A DNA stretch of 64,000 bases from Rutstroemia sp. NJR-2017a BVV2 (GCA_002946415.1 NJPS01000012.1:716056-780055), one strand, 5' to 3'; positions 1 through 13,066 are shown, counted from the stretch's first letter. Notes: generated by a model not told the origin, from the letters alone. Made by a program: numbers and translations.

Positions 1-3000
1 TATATATCTAGTAACTAGATTAAATATTTTTCTATTTCAAAGTTCTATCTCTTATATTTAGTATTAATATAGATACTTTCAATTAATATCTTCTTCTTCT
101 TTATTTATTTTTATTACTAAATAGTAATATTTATAGTATTATTTATTATATACTTCGATAATATATCTATATTCCTTTATAATAGAATATATAATATATT
201 AATATTATAGTAATTTAGATAAAGAATTTAACTAAATAAATTTTAGATAAAGAACTAGTTCTAGATTGCTTTTATAAGATTTATTATATTATTCTTTTCT
301 TTAAATAAGTTTATTCTTAAATATTATTATCTTTAGTTAAAAACTAATAATTAATATTAGTTTAAATAAATATAAGATAAAAAATATTTTAAAGAAATAA
401 ACTAAAGAATATATATCTTTAAACTAATATTATTAAATAATTATTATTAATATAATTATAATTCTTTTCTCTATTCTGGAATAATTATAACTATTTAGAT
501 AGAAAAATAGATAAATTAAGAAATATTAAGTTTTCTATATAGAAGTTATATAGTTTATATAATATTATTTTCAAATTAGATATTTATTATAAATATTTAT
601 CTTCTAAATTATATAAAAGTAATTAGAATCTCGAATATTATTAATTACGATAATTAGTAATATTATTATAAAGTTTATTATTAATAGTAATTATATAGAA
701 AATCGATTATTTATTTATAATAATAGATAAATAAATAGTAATTATTATTAAATATAAAACTTTATATATTAAAGAAAACTATTTAGTTATATAAATTTTT
801 ATTCTCTATTATTTTATTAATTCTATCAATTTCTATTATTAGAATTACTAGAAACTATTCTAGTAAGTAAAAAGTAGATTGAGATTTCGGGTAGGTTCAT
901 TCAAAATATAATATAATAGTACTAAATCTCGTTATTTTTATTAATTAATTATTAAACTATTATCTAATTATCTTCTAATCGATATCAATTAATTGATTAA
1001 TTATATATAACTCTATACCAGTTTGCGACCGAGTTATATCAACCTTATCTAAAAAGGTAAACTATTTTATTATATAACTTCTCTTATCTCTAATCAGATT
1101 TAGTAAGCAAAATATAAGCTATATCTCAAAAAGGTAAAGTATTTTATTATATAATTACTATATAATTGCCAAATAATTATCATTACTTTATTGATGATTT
1201 GTTATTTACTTCTTATTATTTATCTTTTATATTATTAATATTTCTTTAGATATCTATCAATAAATATCTCAATTCTTTATTCTCTTTCTTCTATAATTAT
1301 ACCTCGATCTAGACTCTTGTTAGAGGAACAACAATATTATAATAATATATAATTAGCTTGCTAATATAATGAGATTTCTATAACAAATAGCTTTAGTTCT
1401 ATTCCTAATTCAACTTTATCTTATCCTTTTGTTTATATTCAACTAAGTTTAGCTAGAGTTATAGAAGAAGATCTATAAAAAATCGAAAGTTTAGAACTAC
1501 TTATCGTTTCTATATCTTATTCTGCTCCTAATAATAAAGAAATACCAGATCTCTTAGTATTAACTATTTATAATTTAACTACTATTTCGATATCTACTTA
1601 AGAATATATTATATCTGATTTGCTACTTACTCGAGATTGTATTATATCTAATTCGATACCTATTCGAGAATATATTATACTTGATTCGAATAGTAATCCT
1701 ATATCTATTATAGATAACTTGTTTTTAGATTCTCTTCTAAATAATATCGGAATACTTGATATACCTAATCTCAATCTCGACAATTACCTTATTGATAGCA
1801 ATAGAGATATAGAAGAATAGGGAATTAGTAGATAGATATCTATAGCTAGATCAACAAGTAGTAGATAGCTTTTTATAGATAATATAGGATCTAATATATA
1901 ACAACTAGTAAATAAAGACGAGGATAGTAAATCTGGTTCTATAGATAAAGAAGAAGATAATAGATCTGGTTTTATAGATAAAGAAGAGAATAGTTAATAA
2001 AATTGGGATAATAAAGAAAAAGATAAGTTTTTACTATTAATTATCGAAGAAGATAATTACTTTATATCTTTCAGCAATATAGAAGATAACGAAAGTTAGT
2101 TAAGTAATAAGCAAAGTACTAGCGATACCAGAAGAGAAAACCAAATTGAAACTCAGTTATAGCGAGAAATTTCAATATCAAACAAGCCCAAAGTGGATTT
2201 AGCTAAAGAGCTATATAATTATTTATTTTAATTTAATAGCTATTATTTAGATGAATATTTAGAATAATATTACTAGTATTCCGATAGTATATTAATACCA
2301 AATCACGAACAATATCTCAACTTACCTAACTATATAAAATAGTTGGAGGAATCCAATATTTCAATAATTATATATCAACCAGACTTTTTTACTAAAGCTA
2401 AATAAGAAAGTTCTCTTATACTAGATTGGTCAAAATATTTTGATGGATATAATATCGATTTACTAGTAAATCGCGAAAGAGTTACTAGTAATAACTAGGT
2501 TATTCAAGATAAATATATTTTGTATATATATATTAGATATTCTCAAAATAAGGCTAGTATATTAGTAATTCGCTTCGATATCGATAGCTTTCTAGAATTT
2601 ACTTAAAGTCTTATTATTATCTATTAGAAGATAGATATTAATCTTTTTCCTTATTTCTATACAAATATTCGAACTAATCTTTATCTTTATACCAAGATCT
2701 TTTATAATTTTGGAAAAGACGAAAAAGCAATTAGAGTTAAACTATAAAAGGTTCTATATTACTATTTTGGTCGGATATTAGGTTATGAAGATATTAGTCT
2801 TTATATCTTCTTTCCTCAGATATATAAACCTAATAAGCCAACGAATTTCCTTAGAAAAGATAGTAGTTAGCTATATCATCTCTTACAAATCTAAATTAAT
2901 TCGATTCTACTTTCTAATATTTTTCGCTATATACTACCGATAAGTTACTAGTATCTACCTTATTCTTGGAATTATACTCGAATGAAAATATAAGTCTATT

Positions 3001-4310
3001 ATAGAAAGCAATCTATATATACTAATACTGATAAGATAGAAAATCAAGTATTATTACTTTATTATTCTCTATATCTACAAAGCTTTACTACTATCTAGTA
3101 GGAGATTGAACAATAATTAACTAAGTCTAAATATATAATTTATTATAAAGTAAAACTATTTTTTTCCAGTAAAAATATCAAACTTCGATTTTCTTATAGT
3201 ACTTTATCCGAAGTCTGAGAAGTATTTAAAAGATCTTTAATAGCTATACTTAACCTGATATATATTAATCGTAATAATATCTAGTTAGATCTAAATAAAG
3301 AAATAACTACTATCGATTATATATTATATAGCTAGTAAACCAATAATAATCTGTTATCTACTACTTATCTGTTAAAGATCTACTATCTAAAGTCTTACTT
3401 TCAATAAACCAAATATAAAGAACTAGATCGATATATTATTCCTACTTTTTATTCTTTAGCTATATTATAAGATATAAGCAATTTAATATTAGATATATCT
3501 CTATTATCCTACTATCGATAAGAGGATTGAGTTTATAGTCAAATCTATAATAGTTTTAAAGAGCTTTTTGATATAGTTCAAACAAAACCTTTTAGTAATT
3601 CTTATTTAAGATAATTAGTATAGGATTCAAAAATAAAATAGATATTTTAATAACAAAGTTGAATAAGACTAATTATAGACTCTATATTATATAAGAACTA
3701 TTTAGTTAACAAAAAGCAGATAAAGTACTTAATTATAAAAAAACAATAACTTTCGATTAGTATTCGAGAGGAGAATCAAGTTATATTTACTTTTATAGAT
3801 CGAATACAAAATTCGACAGAGAATATAGATATTTAGACTCAAGTTTATAATATTACCTATTACAACTCTTAGTATATATACTTTTTATATATAATTATTT
3901 ATATGAAATATCTATTACAGAATATAAACAAATTTATAACAGCTTTCGAATAGATATTAAGTTTAAAAGTAAAAACTCAAATAGATTATAAATATTGTAA
4001 ACTAATAACTATATTATTATAAATATTACTATTTGTTTTTGATTCGGGATCTATTATATAGCAGAATAATTTTTAGAAAGAAAAGTTTCAATAATAAAGA
4101 GAAAAATCTGAAATGCTCGGAATAGGATTATAAACTATATAAACTAAGTTCGGATATATATAATTCAATTCTCGAATTAACTGGAAATCGATAATATTTC
4201 GCTCTTAATTCACCAACTAAATAGTATTTAGTAATAATATACTTTATACAAATTACTAGAAGAACTTCTTATAAGTTGGAGAAACTAAGGATAATTATAT
4301 ATTATAACAA
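1..4310 (+). mobile_element. Degraded unidentified AT-rich element (left copy)
   Basis: A long degenerate coding frame can be followed on the plus strand from about 2150 to 4250. It is broken mainly by TAG/TAA where Trp or Gln would fit, the pattern left by RIP. I do not recognise the encoded protein: no reverse transcriptase, integrase or transposase motif is readable. Bases 1-178 repeat, with RIP-like substitutions, at about 4325-4502, so the block sits between two copies of one leader or LTR-like segment. It could be a second retroelement, a captured gene, or a nested insertion. Confidence 0.5.
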
Positions 4311-5479
4311 GGTTGAAACTATAGTATATATCTAGTAGTTGGATTAAATGTTTTTCTGTTTTGAGATTCTATCTCTTATATCTAGTATTAATATAGATAT
4401 TTGTAATCAATATCTTTTTCTCTCTTACTTACTCTTATTACTAAATAGTAGTACCTATAATATTGTTTACTATATATATCGATAATATATCTATACTTCT
4501 TTATATTGGTAACCTATATAGAGAGCGATAGTTAAAGGTAATATATACTATATTATTATCCGGAAATATAAGTTTGAGATAAAGAATTGGTTTTATTAGT
4601 ATTAAGTATACTATTTACTAAAAGTTCAGTATTTGCGAATAGAAGCTTTTGAGGAAGAGAAAGTAAAGTTAAATTCCTAAATAGAGAGGGTTTATTAGAT
4701 AAAAAAAATTCTTACTCTAAGTAGAGATTCTGAGATATATTGGTTAGAGGTTTTTATAAGAGTGAATAGGATCTTATATAGAAATAGATTATAAAAATAG
4801 ATATAAAGATAGTTACTGAGGAGATAAATATAAAGTAGAAATAAGTAGAGAGGAAATCGGGAGAGGATATAGAATATATAGTAGTGAAGAGATATATTAT
4901 AGAAGAAAACTCTGATTTATTGAAAATAGGATAGGCTATTATAAAAGATATAGTATTGGTACTTCTCTTAGTAATATAAATCGGTTATTGGTTTTCGAAT
5001 TTGTTATTGATTAGACTACGAAACTCTATATCACTCAAAGACTCTTCAGAAATATCTATATTTCCTTCTTCCTCTTCTATAAACTTAGAGATTATATAAG
5101 AAGTTAGCTACTAATCTGTATTTATAATATCTACTAAGATAGTATCTTCGGTTTCTCTACTATAGAGTTCTAGAGTTCTATACTTTGAGGAATATAATAT
5201 TATAGAGTTCTTAGAGAGATTTGAAGATCAGATAAAAGATATAGGATAGGAGGATAAAGTAAAAGTAAGATAACTACCAAGGTACTATAGTCTAGTAATA
5301 AGGTAATATATCAAAACCTTGCTAGAATAGATAGATCAAGACTAGATTAAGTTATATATTATTCTTATATCCAAGTACAAAAATTATAACTCGATCTAGT
5401 AAATAAATTCTTGTATCTTTTTAGAAATACTAAAGAATAAGAAAAGAGATATTGAAATAGATATTTAAATATATATCTG

Positions 5480-5740
5480 CCAATTTTCAGCTATATCTAC
5501 TACTTTTCTCAAAAAGAATCAAATTAAAGATTATATAAGAGGAATCTGGTTCTTAAATAGTTTTCTTTAAGGAATCCGAAGCAAAATTATATAGAAGCTT
5601 AGGATCAATATCGAAGAGCTAGCTACTATAGTATATAATAAGATAACCAAAACTATTATCAGGATCCTCGAAAATAATAAGATAGTATAAGAGTTCGATT
5701 CAGATATCCAGAGATAAGAAATATTAAGTTAGCTAGTAGA
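5480..5740 (+). pseudogene. gag-like remnant of the gypsy element (left copy)
   Basis: Reading through stops gives a helical Gag/capsid-like stretch with Phe-Leu-Lys-Lys, an Arg-Gly-x-Trp-Phe-Leu segment and a following Gly-Ile-Arg-Ser-Lys segment. This resembles the retrotransposon Gag core in which a Trp-Phe-Leu-Gly-type turn precedes a basic helix. Several stops occupy Gln or Trp positions. The assignment rests on position upstream of protease and RT plus this weak motif. Confidence 0.5.
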
Positions 5741-6899
5741 CTAGTTTGGGAATATAATATAGATATTTAAAGAGAAATAGTTTACTATATCTGTTATTAG
5801 TTAATAATCTTATAAAATCTTTTATAGAATGATTAAGAACCTAATAAGAGTTTTCGAATTATTAGTTATATCGGTAAGGATAATAGCGAATATAATTCCA
5901 AATAGTTAATAAATCAGGTTTAATCTACTTAGTAAAGCGAATCGAGGTATATATCTAACTGGTACTATAGAGAGAGTTAACCTATTATATCTACTTTATA
6001 GACCGATTATAGAAGTTAGTGTTTATATAAAGGAGCTTTACTATTCTCGAACTATAATTTGTTTTTATTATTAAGAAAAAAGGTATTTTCAGAGAGATTA
6101 TCCCGATTTCGTTATTGATCAGGAACGAGGATTGGTATATAAAATACTAGAAAGAAGGATATACTATAGAAAGATAGAGGAAGAAGATAAAGTGGTTTAG
6201 GTTTCTAGAGAAATAAAGGGAAGAGATATTATTTGTAAATACTAACAAATAGTAGCTTATCAGTAAACAAAGACTATTATTATAAACTAGATAGAAATAC
6301 AAATAGTACTAAACCGTCTTATAGATATTATATCTATTGGAGGAATATTAGAAAAGATAGTATAAATAAAAGAGTCTAATAATGAAAAGCTAGAAAATAA
6401 GATCGATATATATATAGCTATCTTTTGTAATAATAAGAAGTTAGCTACTAAGGAGCAATAGAAGGATCTATAATATACTTTTAAAAAAAGAATCCAAAAA
6501 GAAAAAAAGATAATTATTCCGAAGATCCTCTATACTAGTAATTAGAAGAGATTATTGGTAGAAGTAGCTAATGAATTAGGTAAGAAAATAGATATAGAAG
6601 AGATTGATATTGATAAGAAGTAGATAGAAGTACTAAAGAAGATAGATCTAAGAGTAATCTATTATATTAAGAAGTATATAGATATAATCAGATATATAGT
6701 TAATCTAATAGAACTGATAAACAAAATCCTTGATAACGAACTATAAGGAGTTACTAGGAAGGAGATTATAGCTTGCTTAGATATACTCTAAAAGATATTA
6801 TTTAAAAATATAGCTACTATTATATCTTCCGATATAAAACTAAGGTCCGACGAAGAAATAGTATAAATATAATCGATATTACTTAAGGAAGTTGAAGTA

Positions 6900-7230
6900 C
6901 TATTTATTATAACCAGTCTAAAAGTTAAAGTAATAATTGGAAATCTAGAAATATTAGTATTAATCGATAGTAGTACCAAAGCAGATTTGATATTAAGTAG
7001 AGTTACTGAATATACCGGTCTAGGAGTATAACTTGACTTTTAGTATAGAATAGTAGGGTATAGTAGTAAAAGAAAGAAGTTCGATAAGATATATAAGAAT
7101 ATTATAGTTAAGATTGAGAGTATCGATATAATTATCAACTTCTTTACAATAGATAGTCTATAGAATGATATTATATTAAATCAGTTCTTTATTATAGCTA
7201 ATTTGTTTACTTTTTCTTACTAGGATAGAT
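6900..7230 (+). pseudogene. Retroviral-type aspartic protease remnant (left copy)
   Basis: The plus-strand translation contains LVLIDSSTKADLI, matching the active-site turn of Ty3/gypsy proteases (normally I-D-S/T-G-A/S-x-x-D/N-L). The Gly after Asp-Ser has become Ser, as a G-to-A RIP change would give. Stops interrupt the downstream half. It lies between the gag remnant and the reverse transcriptase, as expected. Confidence 0.65.
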
Positions 7231-7979
7231 ATCAGTATATAATAATAGTTAATAATAAGAGAATGAAACAAGTTATAATTTATATTGCAAATATAACTAA
7301 CTCTTGGTAAAAGAAAAGTACTCTCTAAAGAAACTTGTAACTAAGCTAGAAACAGTATACTTATCTAGTAATGAAAGTATCGAAGATAACAAGATGGAAA
7401 AACATCGGCGAAATTTTACTCTATCTAGTAGATTGGATATTTTCAGAGTAAAGAAAGGTAAACTAAATACTTTTAGTATAAGTATATAAAGTATTAGCAA
7501 GGATATTATTAATTAAAGAGAAATAGATTTAATTATAGTACTTCAAGTAAAGTATTTCTTTCCTATTATTGATATTTTTGATATATATAAGAGAAAGACT
7601 AATAAGGTTATATCTATTAAAAAAGGAATTTCCGATAGATTAGTATCTAGAAGAGATCTAGAATAGAAATAGAAATAGATTGAAAAAGAATAATAAAGAG
7701 ATAAAGTTGAATTAGTAAGTAAATAGGATAGATAACTGATTCCAAAGTTTTCGAATATTAGATAGAGAAGTAAATTAATAATAGAAAGAATTAGGAAATT
7801 GATTTTCGAGAAAGAGTTAATATTTCGGAAAAGGAAGATATTATTAGAGTTATTATTCTGGAGAGAGAAAGGAATAGTATTCAAGTTTTCGGAATATAGA
7901 AAGATAGATAATAGTATTATATCTTTTTAAGAAATATAGATAATTCTATATAAGGTTTGGTAAAGTTCCGAATTTATAA

Positions 7980-8690
7980 TCTCTAGATATCTAACTACCG
8001 AAATTAATACTATAATTAACGAGTATCTAGAAATAGGAATACTTGAATACTATTATAGATTATATAGAAATCAATAGTTTGTAATTAAGAAAAAGAATAG
8101 GAAATATAGATTTATAGATATAGTTATAAAATACAATATTATTACGATTCGAGATACAAACCTGTTACTAGATATAGATAAAATTTCGGAAGAATTTACT
8201 AAGTATTAGATTACTTTACTAATTGATTTCTATTCTGGCTATAATCAAATTTCGCTTTATTCAAATAATCGAAATATAATTATATTTATAATTTCTAGAG
8301 AACTAATCTAATATACTACTTTTGTTCAAAGTATTATAAATTCTATTACTCAGTTTGTAAAGGTAAAGAAGATAATATTGAAAGATTATATCTCTAAGTA
8401 CTATAAGATCTTTATTAATGATATATCTATTTTGAGTCTATAGATAAGATATAGTAATATAGAGGTTATATTAGATATTCGGAGGTTCGTACTAAAGTAT
8501 TTATATAATCTAGACCAAGTTCTAGCTGATATAGAAAAAGCTAGTATAACAATAGATCCCAAATCTCAATTCGGGGTAGATAGGATTAAGTTAATTAGTT
8601 ATATTTATTATATAGAAGAATATTTGCTAGATAGTGAAAAGGTCTTTAAGATACTCGATTGGATACTATACAGATCTCAAATAGAAATAT
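7980..8690 (+). pseudogene. Reverse transcriptase remnant (left copy)
   Basis: Reading through stops, the frame shows LIDFYSGYNQISL (the conserved Leu-Asp-x-x-Ser-Gly-Tyr-x-Gln block), then FINDIS near 8410-8430 where a gypsy RT has F-V-D-D. The first catalytic Asp is now Asn. Next come the thumb-like Leu-x-x-Val-Leu-Ala-Asp-Ile-Glu and the Pro-Lys-Ser-Gln-Phe-Gly segment. A stop replaces the expected Trp just before the first block. Loss of the catalytic Asp and the stops make it non-functional. Confidence 0.85.
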
Positions 8691-8799
8691 AAGTATTTAT
8701 TAGAGTCTGTATCTATTATCGAATTTGGATTGACTTATTTATTATAAAAGCTATACTACTATACCAATTGCTAAAGAAAGATATCGACTTTGTATAGAT

Positions 8800-9300
8800 A
8801 ATAGAGTATAATCTAGTAATAGATAGTTTAAAGTTAGTATTAACTATAGTACTGGTTCTTGTTAGACTAGATATAGTACAAGATACTGGTCTTATAATCC
8901 TTGTTATTGATATAAGTCTAAGTAGATAGAGAATAGTATTAATATAACAAAATAAAGAAAAGAAGAGATATCTTATATATTATAATAATAGTCAATAGAT
9001 ATTAGTTAAGTAGAATTATAATATTACAAAAAGAGAATATAAGGGAATACTAAAAGTCTTCAAAAAGGTTCGGGGTTATTTATATAAAGTATATTTTTTA
9101 CTAGAAACTAATATAGCTATACTAGTAATACAACTTAACTTAGCTACTATAGATTTATCTAATATATTTATAACTAGATAGATAATATAGATTCGACTAT
9201 TTGACTTCGAGATTAAATATATTCCCGGAAACAAATATATAGCTATAAATAAACTATCTAGGAGGCTAGCGATAGATAAGGAGCTATAGCTCAAAGCTTA
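8800..9300 (+). pseudogene. RNase H remnant of the gypsy element (left copy)
   Basis: Downstream of RT, the frame gives an ILVIDISLS block (normally VDAS, first RNase H Asp), KREYKGILKVFKKVRGYLY (the K-R-E-x-x-x-x-L-x-x-L-x-x-x-R-x-Y-L motif), then a FDFEIKYIPGNKYIAINKLSRR-like end, the usual gypsy junction before integrase. Stops are present at Trp/Gln positions. The match is to the RT-associated RNase H of Ty3/gypsy elements. Confidence 0.8.
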
Positions 9301-9415
9301 GAAAGAACAAATCGATGATTTTATAGATATATATATAGACTTCTACCAAATAATCTCTTATTGAGAAGTCGGGATTATATCTATATAAATCTTCTTAGTA
9401 GAAAGGAAATAGAGT

Positions 9416-10290
9416 TTGAATTCGAGATTAATAATAGAGTTCCTTATAATATTGAAGAGACTAGCTCAAGTTGCTAAATCAGACTTCTGCTTATTCAAAG
9501 CTAGGATATTGAACTATAGAGTCCAGGATAGTATACTCTTTCGAAGATCTAATAAAGATCTGTTTAAGAGAAGGATAGTTGATTTAGAAGAAGAAAGATT
9601 AGTAATCTTTTATACTCTCTATAACGAAATCAGATATAAAGATAGAGAAAGTATATACCAGAAGGTAGTCGAGAGATATTTCTAGAATAAATACTATAAG
9701 GATATAAAAACTTTTGTATAGTAATATAATAAATACCAATTTCGAAGTAATCTCTATTAGAAAGAAGCTCTTTACCCAATATAGACTAGTATACTATAGA
9801 GTAAGGTAGAACTAGATATAATCTATATATCTGAGTATAGAGAGAAAAAGTACCTAATTATAACAAAATATAATCTCAGTAGCTAGCTGGAGAAATAAGT
9901 TCTAAGGTTAATAGACTCGAAATCGATTATAGTATTTATATAAGAAGATATTATCTATAGATATAATATCTTTGGAAAGTTAGTTATAGATAGTAGTCCA
10001 GAAAATAAAAGTTGGGTTAAGATATTAGCTAAGAAATATAATATAGTATAAGTAATAATATTACTTTACTATATTTCTACAAACGGAATAGTCGAAAGAG
10101 ACTATAGATCTATAGTAAAGGCTCTAGCTAAAATAACCGATAGTGGAAAAGGAAAATAGATCGATAATCTATATATTGTTCTACTAGTAGATAGGATTAT
10201 AGTAAAATTAATAACTAGATTCTCGCTATTTTATCTCAACTATAGATCAGAAGCTATATTGCTAATTGAGATATATATATCTATATAGCG
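9416..10290 (+). pseudogene. Integrase remnant: zinc-binding and core domains (left copy)
   Basis: An uninterrupted 89-codon stretch (9416-9685) ends in LYNEIRYKDRESIYQKVVER, the H2C2-type integrase N-terminal block. The first His has become Tyr (CAC to TAC) and Gly-His has become Arg-Tyr, consistent with RIP. From about 9820 the core follows: LDIIYI, then VIDSSPENKSW and NGIVERDYRS, matching the D, D and E regions of a DDE integrase. Stops split the core. Confidence 0.8.
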
Positions 10291-10329
10291 GATTATAGAT
10301 TAGGAAAATATTGCTAGTAAAGCAAAGCT

Positions 10330-10741
10330 TCTAGTATTATAGGTAAGATAGATCTAGTTTAGGGATAAAGATTTGGAAGAAGTTATTACAAAACAGAAAA
10401 GGATGAAGATTGTAGATAAAGACTAGTTTGATAGTATTAGATAAGTATATTTGCAGGATATATAGAAGGGTAAAGTGGTATTGTTATATAATATATTATA
10501 AGAAGTTGATATATTATCAAGGCTAAAACTTGGATATAGATAGCTTAGATTGTTTCGGATTAGTAAAGCTATATCTGAGAAAGGAATATTTTTACTAAAG
10601 GAGATAAATAGAACTAAATTACAAGGAACCTTCACCAGAAACAGAATAAAGGTATTCTATAAGAGATATAGAATTTGGGATCCGGTGATAACAGAAGGAG
10701 ATATAGATAAGAAGGAACAAGATATAAAGAGTATAGTGTGA
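10330..10741 (+). pseudogene. Integrase C-terminal/post-integrase remnant (left copy)
   Basis: This segment ends with an open 63-codon frame (10550-10741) reading FLLKEINRTKLQGTFTRNR followed by IKVFYKRY. It matches the C-terminal beta-rich tail of gypsy polyproteins (G-x-Y-x-L-x-E-L-x-G-x-x-L-x-G-x-x-x-x-x-R-x-K-x-F-Y). The upstream half has stops. It ends directly before the TGTGAC start of the LTR. Confidence 0.7.
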
Positions 10742-10865
10742 CAATACGTCTCGAAAGAATCGAATATACCTTAGAATTAAGAACTAAAGAACTAAGAGAG
10801 CTGAAGAGCTCGAGGAGCTTATATACAAAAAAGGGGTCACGTGCGAATCACGTACCTAGCTAGCT
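10737..10865 (+). repeat. 3' LTR, truncated (first 129 bp of the 186-bp LTR seen at 63803)
   Basis: It starts TGTGACAATACG and is identical to 63803-63931. The remaining 57 bp, ending in GTCACA in the right copy, are absent. At 10866 the sequence becomes normal-GC coding DNA. The segment contains the palindromic GTCACGTGCGAATCACGTAC and the CTAGCTAGCT at the breakpoint. Confidence 0.8.
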
Positions 10866-12229
10866 CCAACTCCACCATCAACATCTCCCAATCCTCGACT
10901 TTGAACAGGCTTTATGAAGAGCTTTTATCGGCCATCGAACCCGCAACATACCATGTTAGTAACAAAGCCGCTGCTCTACAACTTCTCCAGGCTTATCTTC
11001 TGGTAAACACCTTTCAATTCAGTGTGGAGCCGAGGAAATTCGAGCAGAGCTTCCTGGCGCCTGCGTTGAAATTGGCACAATCTCTGAATATGCATCTCGA
11101 TCGACCGGACCAGAGTTCTCCCGAGGCACAAGTCTACAGCCGAATATGGTGGCACTTGGTATATCTTGATGTTGAAGTATCGATCGCGACCGGGGTGCAA
11201 GGCTTGATCCGACCAAATGGATGTACCACTCGATTACCTTCACTCATCAATGAATCTACTCCACATTCGAGGACTCAAACACCTTTCTCGCCAATAATGG
11301 TAGCATTACAAGGGCAATGGCAGTGGGCACACTCTATGCAGACATGGGCACACAGACTACCAAACCAAGACGAGGTGTCTCACTTCATAAGCCTTATCCA
11401 AAATCTTCTCGATTTGTTACCAGAAGGTAGGGAGGAGAATGAATGGCCTAGATCTTATCTCAAACTACTGATTGACCGTTCATACTGTATGCTCGGTTTG
11501 AAGTTCTGGCTGTCGGATCAATTTCAAGGGAATGGCTGCAATAGTGATATAATTCGGTATGTTGATCTCGAAGTCCAGTTCTGCATCTGATACTGACTCA
11601 ACGTGCTACACAGGGCTGCGCGATCGTTTCTCCACAACCATCATCAACTTTCTACGCTTGCCCAGACTATACATCTCAAATGGTTCATTACTAGCTTTGC
11701 GCCACCCCACCACGCCCTCTTCATTCTTTTCATGCACCTCAGTACTTGCACATCCCTTGATAACGAAGCAAAGCTATCGAAACCTCTTATCGATCAGGTC
11801 CTCGCCCTGGACACTCGTGGTGTTACTCCAATTACCTCTAACTCTACCTCCACCCAAATTTCTCGTTCATCATCTTTTCAATCAGCGTCCTCGTTGGAAC
11901 CACCTCTACCCAGTCATCGATACGATGTTCTGCTTAGATTATATAGCAGAGTATGGAAGAAGTTAGGCTGGAACACCGAACCCCTCCCACAACGTTCGCC
12001 GTCAGGCTCGCCAAGAATTGGCGTTCTTCCTCATATTGGAGGATTAATGCATCGAGATCGATCATCATCAATGGAATCGTCGCCTAAATCGAGCTGGATG
12101 GAATTAGTAACTGGCGCAGGTCCAGAAGCATTTGAGATGGATAGGGATCTCGATGATCTTGTTTGGAGTGGGGACAGAGCATGGGAACGATGGCAAAATT
12201 TGGCCCAGGATATTTTTACTAGAGCATAG
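10866..12229 (+). pseudogene. 5'-truncated fungal-specific transcription factor (middle homology region only)
   Basis: Two exons, about 10866-11556 and 11614-12229, joined by an intron (11557-11613, GTATGT donor, CACAG acceptor) that restores one frame of about 435 residues. The first exon carries the Fungal_trans type MHR (LQLLQAYLLVNTF, then LAQSLNMHLD, then IWWHLVYLDVEVS). The second carries a helical FILFMHLSTC segment typical of the C-terminal part. No Zn2Cys6 cluster or start is present: the frame runs backwards straight into the LTR, which removed the DNA-binding end. Coding quality is otherwise intact, so truncation seems recent. A transcript starting in the LTR is possible but unsupported. 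Confidence 0.8.
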
Positions 12230-13066
12230 AGCAGGTCAATGATCGAGTGTCGGGCTTGTTTAGTGCAAAAGAGTGATCTATGGTCCTGGTGACATGGATG
12301 GGATCGGATGAATGTATTCTTTGGCATTGGATCGGATTATAAAAATGGGTTGGAGTTCGCAGGTGCGCCCAGGGTTATATCTGAGGTACGGCACCCTCAT
12401 TTTTTCACGCTTGAGTGTAGGATTATACATATGAGAGCATGATCATATACATATCTTCCGTACCTATAGAAATGATTTTACTATAGATTATCAAGGAAAA
12501 TTCATATTGGAAGATGAAATGAACATCAAATACAGGCTCTCACCAATGGAGAACTTTCGAAAACATTTTCCTGAAACGTTGCTATGTTGTATCACAAGCA
12601 GAATGTGCATAAAACCATCACCGATTCGTCGGTAGCTGTTTTCATGTTTTCGATAATCTTTATATTCAACGCCGCCTCCTGGCTGACTTGCCCCTTCGAC
12701 GGCTGTTTCATTATATGTCACAACATCTTGAATCCATATTCTGCAGATTTTCGTCCAATCATCGGATGTCAAAGTTAACGCTCAGGCTTCCAAAGCTCAT
12801 GCTTCCAAAGCTTTTGATATTCGAGGCGGGCGAAGATGTCGGGAGCCTGTGCAGTCAGTAGCGGGTGGGGGTTGGTTACTCATGAACTTCGGCACTTGCA
12901 GTCGCAAAAGTTTAAACAACGACATAGGTACTCTTCCAATATTGGTGCATGCAATTAAAATCAGCGTATATGTAAGATAATGTTATCAACTATATACAAA
13001 GCTACTAGAAGGGGTTTTTTTGGCTTCATTTCGTCTGCTGCCAACAGTCTAGCAATAGATTGTGCT
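12230..13066. other. Intergenic, tail-to-tail
   Basis: This lies between the 3' ends of the truncated transcription factor and the GH54 gene. I see no convincing gene; short open frames here have no recognisable domain. The stretch from about 12780 to 13060 probably holds the GH54 3' UTR. Confidence 0.5.

Larger units (their letters stand above)
1..10865. repeat. Long direct repeat, left copy (identical to 53067-63931)
   Basis: Every landmark in this stretch recurs 53066 bp downstream with no shift in spacing, for example the small open frames at 1620, 7304, 9416 and 10550. The segments I compared line by line are identical. The copy is very AT-rich and saturated with TAA/TAG stops, as expected after RIP. 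Identity ends at 10865, inside an LTR: the left copy continues into a transcription-factor coding sequence and the right copy into the rest of the LTR. The window begins inside the repeat, so the left copy probably extends upstream. Confidence 0.95.
4311..10865 (+). mobile_element. RIP-degraded Ty3/gypsy retroelement (left copy, truncated 3' LTR)
   Basis: Remnants of gag, aspartic protease, reverse transcriptase, RNase H, integrase zinc finger, integrase core and an integrase C-terminal region occur in that order on the plus strand, which is the Ty3/gypsy order. A TGGTAACC segment at 4507 could be a primer binding site. All domains are interrupted by stops at Trp/Gln positions and by Asp-to-Asn type changes, so the element cannot act on its own. 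The 3' LTR starts with TGTGAC at 10737 and is cut off at 10865. Confidence 0.85.

Noticed and set aside
1598..1820. Paired small open frames on both strands at 1598-1820 (and 54664-54886)
   Set aside because: They lie in AT-rich RIP-mutated DNA, overlap each other on opposite strands and show no domain; they are chance gaps between stops.
7543..7884. 113-codon minus-strand frame inside the gypsy element (and 60609-60950)
   Set aside because: It is antisense to the region just before reverse transcriptase; its low-complexity Ile/Leu/Ser composition reflects AT richness.
12491..12772. 93-codon minus-strand frame between the transcription factor and GH54
   Set aside because: No domain, no introns or neighbours supporting it, and an open frame of similar length on the other strand.
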